This document shows positions 11,391 through 14,962 of a stretch of 14,962 bases of DNA, piece after piece. Source of the stretch: Tetmemena sp. SeJ-2015 (lineage: Eukaryota > Ciliophora > Spirotrichea > Sporadotrichida > Oxytrichidae). The translations under genes were made by a program, and so were the position numbers. Location of the stretch: contig JAJKFJ010023701.1 of NCBI GenBank assembly GCA_027382625.1, forward strand, positions 1 to 14,962. Reading direction: 5' to 3'. How positions within the stretch are numbered: position 1 is the first letter of the stretch; every line of letters starts with the position of its first letter. A model generated the notes under the pieces. It worked only from the letters and a program-made list of their open reading frames with translations. It was not told the DNA's origin and searched no databases.

Positions 11391-12404
11391 TAAGACATAA
11401 ATATGATATTTAAAAGACAAATTAAAATTACTAATTTCATAATTCATTTTAAATAATTCTAATATAAATCAAGCTAAATTGAAGTCTTTATTTTGTTAAA
11501 AAGTAAAAATATTTTAATTTTAGCAAAAAAATGACAGTTTTATACGGAGAGGCACCGTAATATAAATCATAAAAATAAACTTATTTAATTAATCCAAGAC
11601 TTTTTATTTTGTACATTAAGACCAGAAGAGTTAAAGATAACTAAAATTTATAAAAGAATTAAGATTTCTAAGAATAGGATTACCGTATCCAAATATAAAA
11701 GCTAGATAATTAGTACGGGGAATAATGAGCAAAATTTTCAGAGTGCTCAGAAACTGAATGAACTTTTCTTTATAAGCAATCTGTAATTCATACATTATTC
11801 AAGACGTAACCCATTTTATATAATTATTTTAAGAATAGTAGCAGTTAAAAAATTCTTTATAATTTACCACACTATTTATATTATTTTGAATCCTTGAAAG
11901 TAAAAATTAAAAAAATTAAATGTTTATTTTATATTTTACTAAATATTACAAAGTTTTTGAATTGATAGCTACATTAGTTTATAACTTATTTATCGTGAAT
12001 TTACTCTTTTATAGATTTAATAAATAATTAAAATATCTTTTTAAAATTTAATTATTTTGATTCAATTTCTTAATTTAATATTAATTTATGCGTCTTTGGA
12101 CTTTTATTGAGTGACCTCAAGGGAGAAAAAAAAGCTTTTTTCGAATGCTTCAAGTTATCTCTGATGAATTTCTTTACAATTTATAATTAGAGATACTTTA
12201 GCTGCAACTATTTTAAGTATTATTTGCAAGACCTTTCTAAAGTGATAAATTAAATTATAATAATCTTAAATTTGTAAAAAATAAAAATCTTAACATTAAA
12301 ATTGCACTAGATTATTTTACCAAAAAATAAATCAAATTATTATGGCTTGAATTTGAATTTTTCCATTATCGATAGTTGTTATTTTCATAAATAAACGTCT
12401 TTTA
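11391..12404. other. AT-rich DNA without recognisable genes
   Basis: No coding, RNA or repeat feature was found. A small patch around 11535-11565 (GGAGAGGCACCG) is less AT-rich but has no further structure. A 16-base word at 12392-12407, near the right end, also occurs at 3965-3980; it is described under findings. Confidence 0.7.
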
Positions 12405-12683
12405 ATTGCACACCCGCCTTAGAATTATACTTTAAAATGACAAGATCTGCAGAATTAGATAATGCGTTAATTTAAGATTTTATAATTGAATGCAAATATC
12501 AACTCTTCTTTTCCATCTTTATCTCTAACTTATTATATAAAAGTGAGTTCAAATGAATTTTGCTTATCATTAGTTGAATTTGTGAAGATTTATAAACTTT
12601 TCTCTCATATTGCAAATATTTTATTCGCATTCTTTAACTTCGAGTCATTGCCAGCTGCCTTCACCAATCTCTCTCTAAAATAA
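12405..12683 (+). other. Weak coding-like stretch, 65 codons from a TTG
   Basis: From 12486 the plus strand is open for 65 codons to TAA at 12681-12683. The first codon is TTG, not ATG, and TAA lies just upstream. The 3' part (about 12620-12680) is the least AT-rich and gives FFNFESLPAAFTNLSLK. The opposite strand of the same bases also reads well (ERLVKAAGNDSKLKNANKIF), so the coding strand is uncertain. If TAA and TAG were Gln, the plus frame would run from 12441 to a TGA at about 12725. Length and composition fit chance. No domain, signal peptide or neighbour supports a gene, and I would not name a product. Confidence 0.15.
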
Positions 12684-13403
12684 AATGTAAACATTATTAT
12701 ATTACCTATTCAATATTTTGAGAGATGAAAATCATAATTGAACAGCCTTTATCATAAGAGCTCAGAAATTAGAAGTAGCAAAGATGACCTAGTGGTTTTC
12801 TTAATGTGACAATTCGATTCATTTATTCCGTTATTATGAGAAATTAAAAAATTCCTATTATTTTTCTGTTTATTTGTGAATATATCAACCTGCGATCATG
12901 CATTCATATTCAAGCCATAATAGATAAGATATCATAAATAAATTAAATCAAAATATTTATATTAAATTAGAGCAATATTCTTATTTCAATTTGTAATAAA
13001 ATCTTATTTTTTAATCGTTTTTGTTCAGTCTTTTTACTTTATAAAAGATATAAAATAATTATAATATATTTTAAGTAAAATTATCTGAGTTCAATTATAT
13101 ATTAATTCTTGCTTTTAATTTTTTTCTTATTTTAAAAATTAATATCATATTTTTATAAGAATTTTCTTAATCCTGTGAATATATCTGAATCAACAATTAT
13201 ATTTTAAAACATTCCCGTGATTGATAAAGAATAATTATTCTGATTTATGTTGAGAAATAGATGCTAAACAGCAGTTTACTAAGGTAAATTTTATAGAATG
13301 ATTATAATAGTTTAGATATATAGAAAGAACTCTGATTTTAAATGTCTATTTATTTTACAGAATAAAATATTAATTTATTTTAAAAGCGAAAGCAAAAGAT
13401 TGA
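12684..13403. other. AT-rich DNA without recognisable genes
   Basis: The first 150 bases (12740-12890) are somewhat less AT-rich but contain frequent stops on both strands. The rest is ordinary AT-rich background for this window. No repeats or RNA folds were noticed. Confidence 0.65.
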
Positions 13404-13643
13404 GGTAATTTCATAAAATATAGTCCTGGAATTAGTTACTCTTTTTGTCCCAGATCTAATTAGGGATTCTTGATTTTTAAGCAAGCAGGTAACGTTGGAA
13501 ATCTCAAGGACAGAGAGAAGGAATCTACTGCTCTTGTAAAACATATTTTAAAAATTAAATACCTTATTTTAAAATCATTCTCAAATATTTCATATTTAAT
13601 GATAATTATGAGCTATGATTTAAGCCTTTTTTATAGAACAAAG
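13404..13643 (+). other. Open coding-like stretch with G+C-richer core
   Basis: The plus strand is open in the standard code for 60 codons from 13464, after a TAG at 13461-13463, to a TAG at 13644-13646. The core at 13464-13545 has more balanced composition and good codon character: GFLIFKQAGNVGNL, then KDREKESTALVKH. After that the frame drifts into AT-driven Ile/Leu/Lys/Ser/Tyr codons, as random sequence would. If TAG is Gln, the frame extends left to a TGA at 13401 and adds YSPGISYSFCPRSN. In a standard-code eukaryote the bases just before 13464 (CTAATTAG) could be an intron end, and GCAG-GTAACG at 13484-13493 a donor. No ATG precedes the core. I do not recognise a family. This is the best of the weak islands after the one at 4.1 kb. 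Confidence 0.25.
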
Positions 13644-14619
13644 TAGAAGAAACTATATATGTGAAACCTCATTTAAATTGTAGATTTATTTATAATTCTT
13701 GTTGAAGATTTTAATATATTTTCATAACTTTTCTAATTAATTAATAACTTAAACTCAGATATTTATCCTTAATGGAGTTCAGAAGTTTAACAATTTAATT
13801 TACTTTTTATTTATGTGAGTTTACATTTTAAATATTAATTTCCTCTCCAAACATTTCAAAATAATATCTCTGTGTTTAATTTAGGTCCATTAAGCTTTAA
13901 TTATGCGTATTTTTATTCTTGTAGCGACTTGGATCAATAAAATCCATTGCATTATGAGGCTTATAAAATATCAAATTTCTGGAATTATTTTTGGGAAGCT
14001 ACACAGATTTTAATTATAAAGGCTATAATGGTGGTAAAAGGATTTATATTATAAAAATTATTATAGACTTATCTAGTGGAAATATTAATTTCATTCTTAT
14101 AGCATAATTTAGGAATTTAATTTAAAAACCATAAATAATAATATAATTCAAAGTTAAATACTAAAATTTAATTTTATAAATTTTATCAATAAATCATAGT
14201 TGTTTAATAAATTCTTTGAACAGGAAAATTAAGGTCAGGCGAACTAAAACATTAAGGATCTTGGATAAAAAAAGTTTTGTAATCACTATTAATATAATTT
14301 GTTTAGTTTTAGCTAAGAGACTGGATCCATAAGATGTATTATGCTCAATATATCAATGAAAATGTTAATAATTTTAAAATTACTTTAAATTTAAGACCTA
14401 ATAAATAATTTATTAGCTTGATATTAAAACTGATTTAAATAAAATATTTGCTTAAATAAATATCAATATAAATTATAAATTTTAATATGTGAAAATAAAT
14501 TTTCATCAAGAGTAGAATGGCAAATATAATATTTCTTCCAACCTTGATCATCAAAATAATTAGAAATATTTTTTTTGCTTTAGTGATGTGAGAAGAATCA
14601 ATAGAAACTTAATTATTAA
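13644..14619. other. AT-rich DNA without recognisable genes
   Basis: No supported feature. Stops are dense in all frames, and no repeats or structured RNA candidates stand out. Confidence 0.7.
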
Positions 14620-14962
14620 TTAGGAATGAAGAGAACCCCTAATAGGTGATATAATAACTAAATCGATTTAAAGTTAATTCACAGGCAAAACTCCTTGATC
14701 AGTTGTGCCAAGTCACGTGAAAGCCCACACAATAGAAAATTAAATAAAAATATAAATAAAACAAATTACTGAGGACTTCATAGCATAGTAAGAGTTATTA
14801 TAGAAGGAATTTTAATTAAAATCGATGATTTGTTAAAATATAGCTGAGAATTTAATAAAAAAGAGAATTAAATTAAGTATTAAATTAAAATGGAGTAAAT
14901 GGGTGGCAGTTGAAGTGTGTCCAATTTAAATAATAATTACACCATTCGATTCAGCATTAAAT
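14620..14962 (+). other. G+C-richer spot and TGA-free frame running off the right edge
   Basis: Positions 14620-14735 are less AT-rich and include a CACGTG palindrome at 14715-14720. From 14699 the plus strand has no TGA to the end of the window (88 codons) but has many in-frame TAA and TAG. Read with TAA/TAG as Gln, the piece is lysine/glutamine-rich with a coiled-coil-like middle (ITEDFIA, then ELL and KEF separated by Gln) and ends KWSKWVAVEVCPI. In the standard code it is closed many times. The opposite strand of 14677-14712 also reads protein-like (LGTTDQGVLPVN). A TGA-free run of this length is unremarkable here, so this is only a pointer for comparison with flanking sequence. Confidence 0.15.

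Noticed and set aside
1..14962. Bacterial, phage or CRISPR-type system
   Set aside because: There is no gene density, no ribosome-site-linked frames, no spaced direct repeats and no recognisable prokaryotic protein in any frame.

Overview
This 15 kb window is nuclear-type, extremely AT-rich DNA. By eye it is roughly four-fifths A+T over almost its whole length, and it holds almost no recognisable genes. There are no long open frames in the standard code, no rRNA or tRNA gene, no recognisable transposon coding sequence, no CRISPR array and no bacterial operon layout. The texture suggests a eukaryote: genes in islands, empty AT-rich DNA between them. The species cannot be fixed. Candidates are the germline (micronuclear) genome of a ciliate, or another strongly AT-biased protist or invertebrate. 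A plant is less likely, despite one promoter-like spot. None of these is proven.

The only strong coding-like sequence is at the left edge (about 1-371, minus strand). It is far richer in G+C than the rest and reads as a Cys/Asp/Asn/Trp-rich, probably secreted protein. The reading jumps between frames several times and meets stop codons. It is therefore a decayed copy, a copy with assembly indels, or a gene interrupted in a programmed way. It stops sharply at about 372, where the AT-rich DNA begins.

From 372 to the end the window is an AT-rich desert with a few small islands of more balanced composition. The clearest is 4020-4210, which has a TATA-like box, a pyrimidine tract ending in CAG and an ATG in a good eukaryotic context, followed by a 17-codon frame. 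Weaker islands lie at about 6310-6690, 7770-7910, 9370-9440, 11335-11390, 12405-12683, 13404-13643 and 14620-14962. Several can be read as short protein-like pieces, in some cases only if TAA and TAG are read as glutamine, as in many ciliates. Open frames of that length are expected by chance here, so these are leads, not genes.

If the ciliate reading is right, the islands would be retained segments (MDSs) separated by eliminated DNA. If it is wrong, the window is a gene desert with one gene remnant at its edge and perhaps one short or truncated promoter-plus-exon near 4.1 kb. I found no evidence of genes working together.
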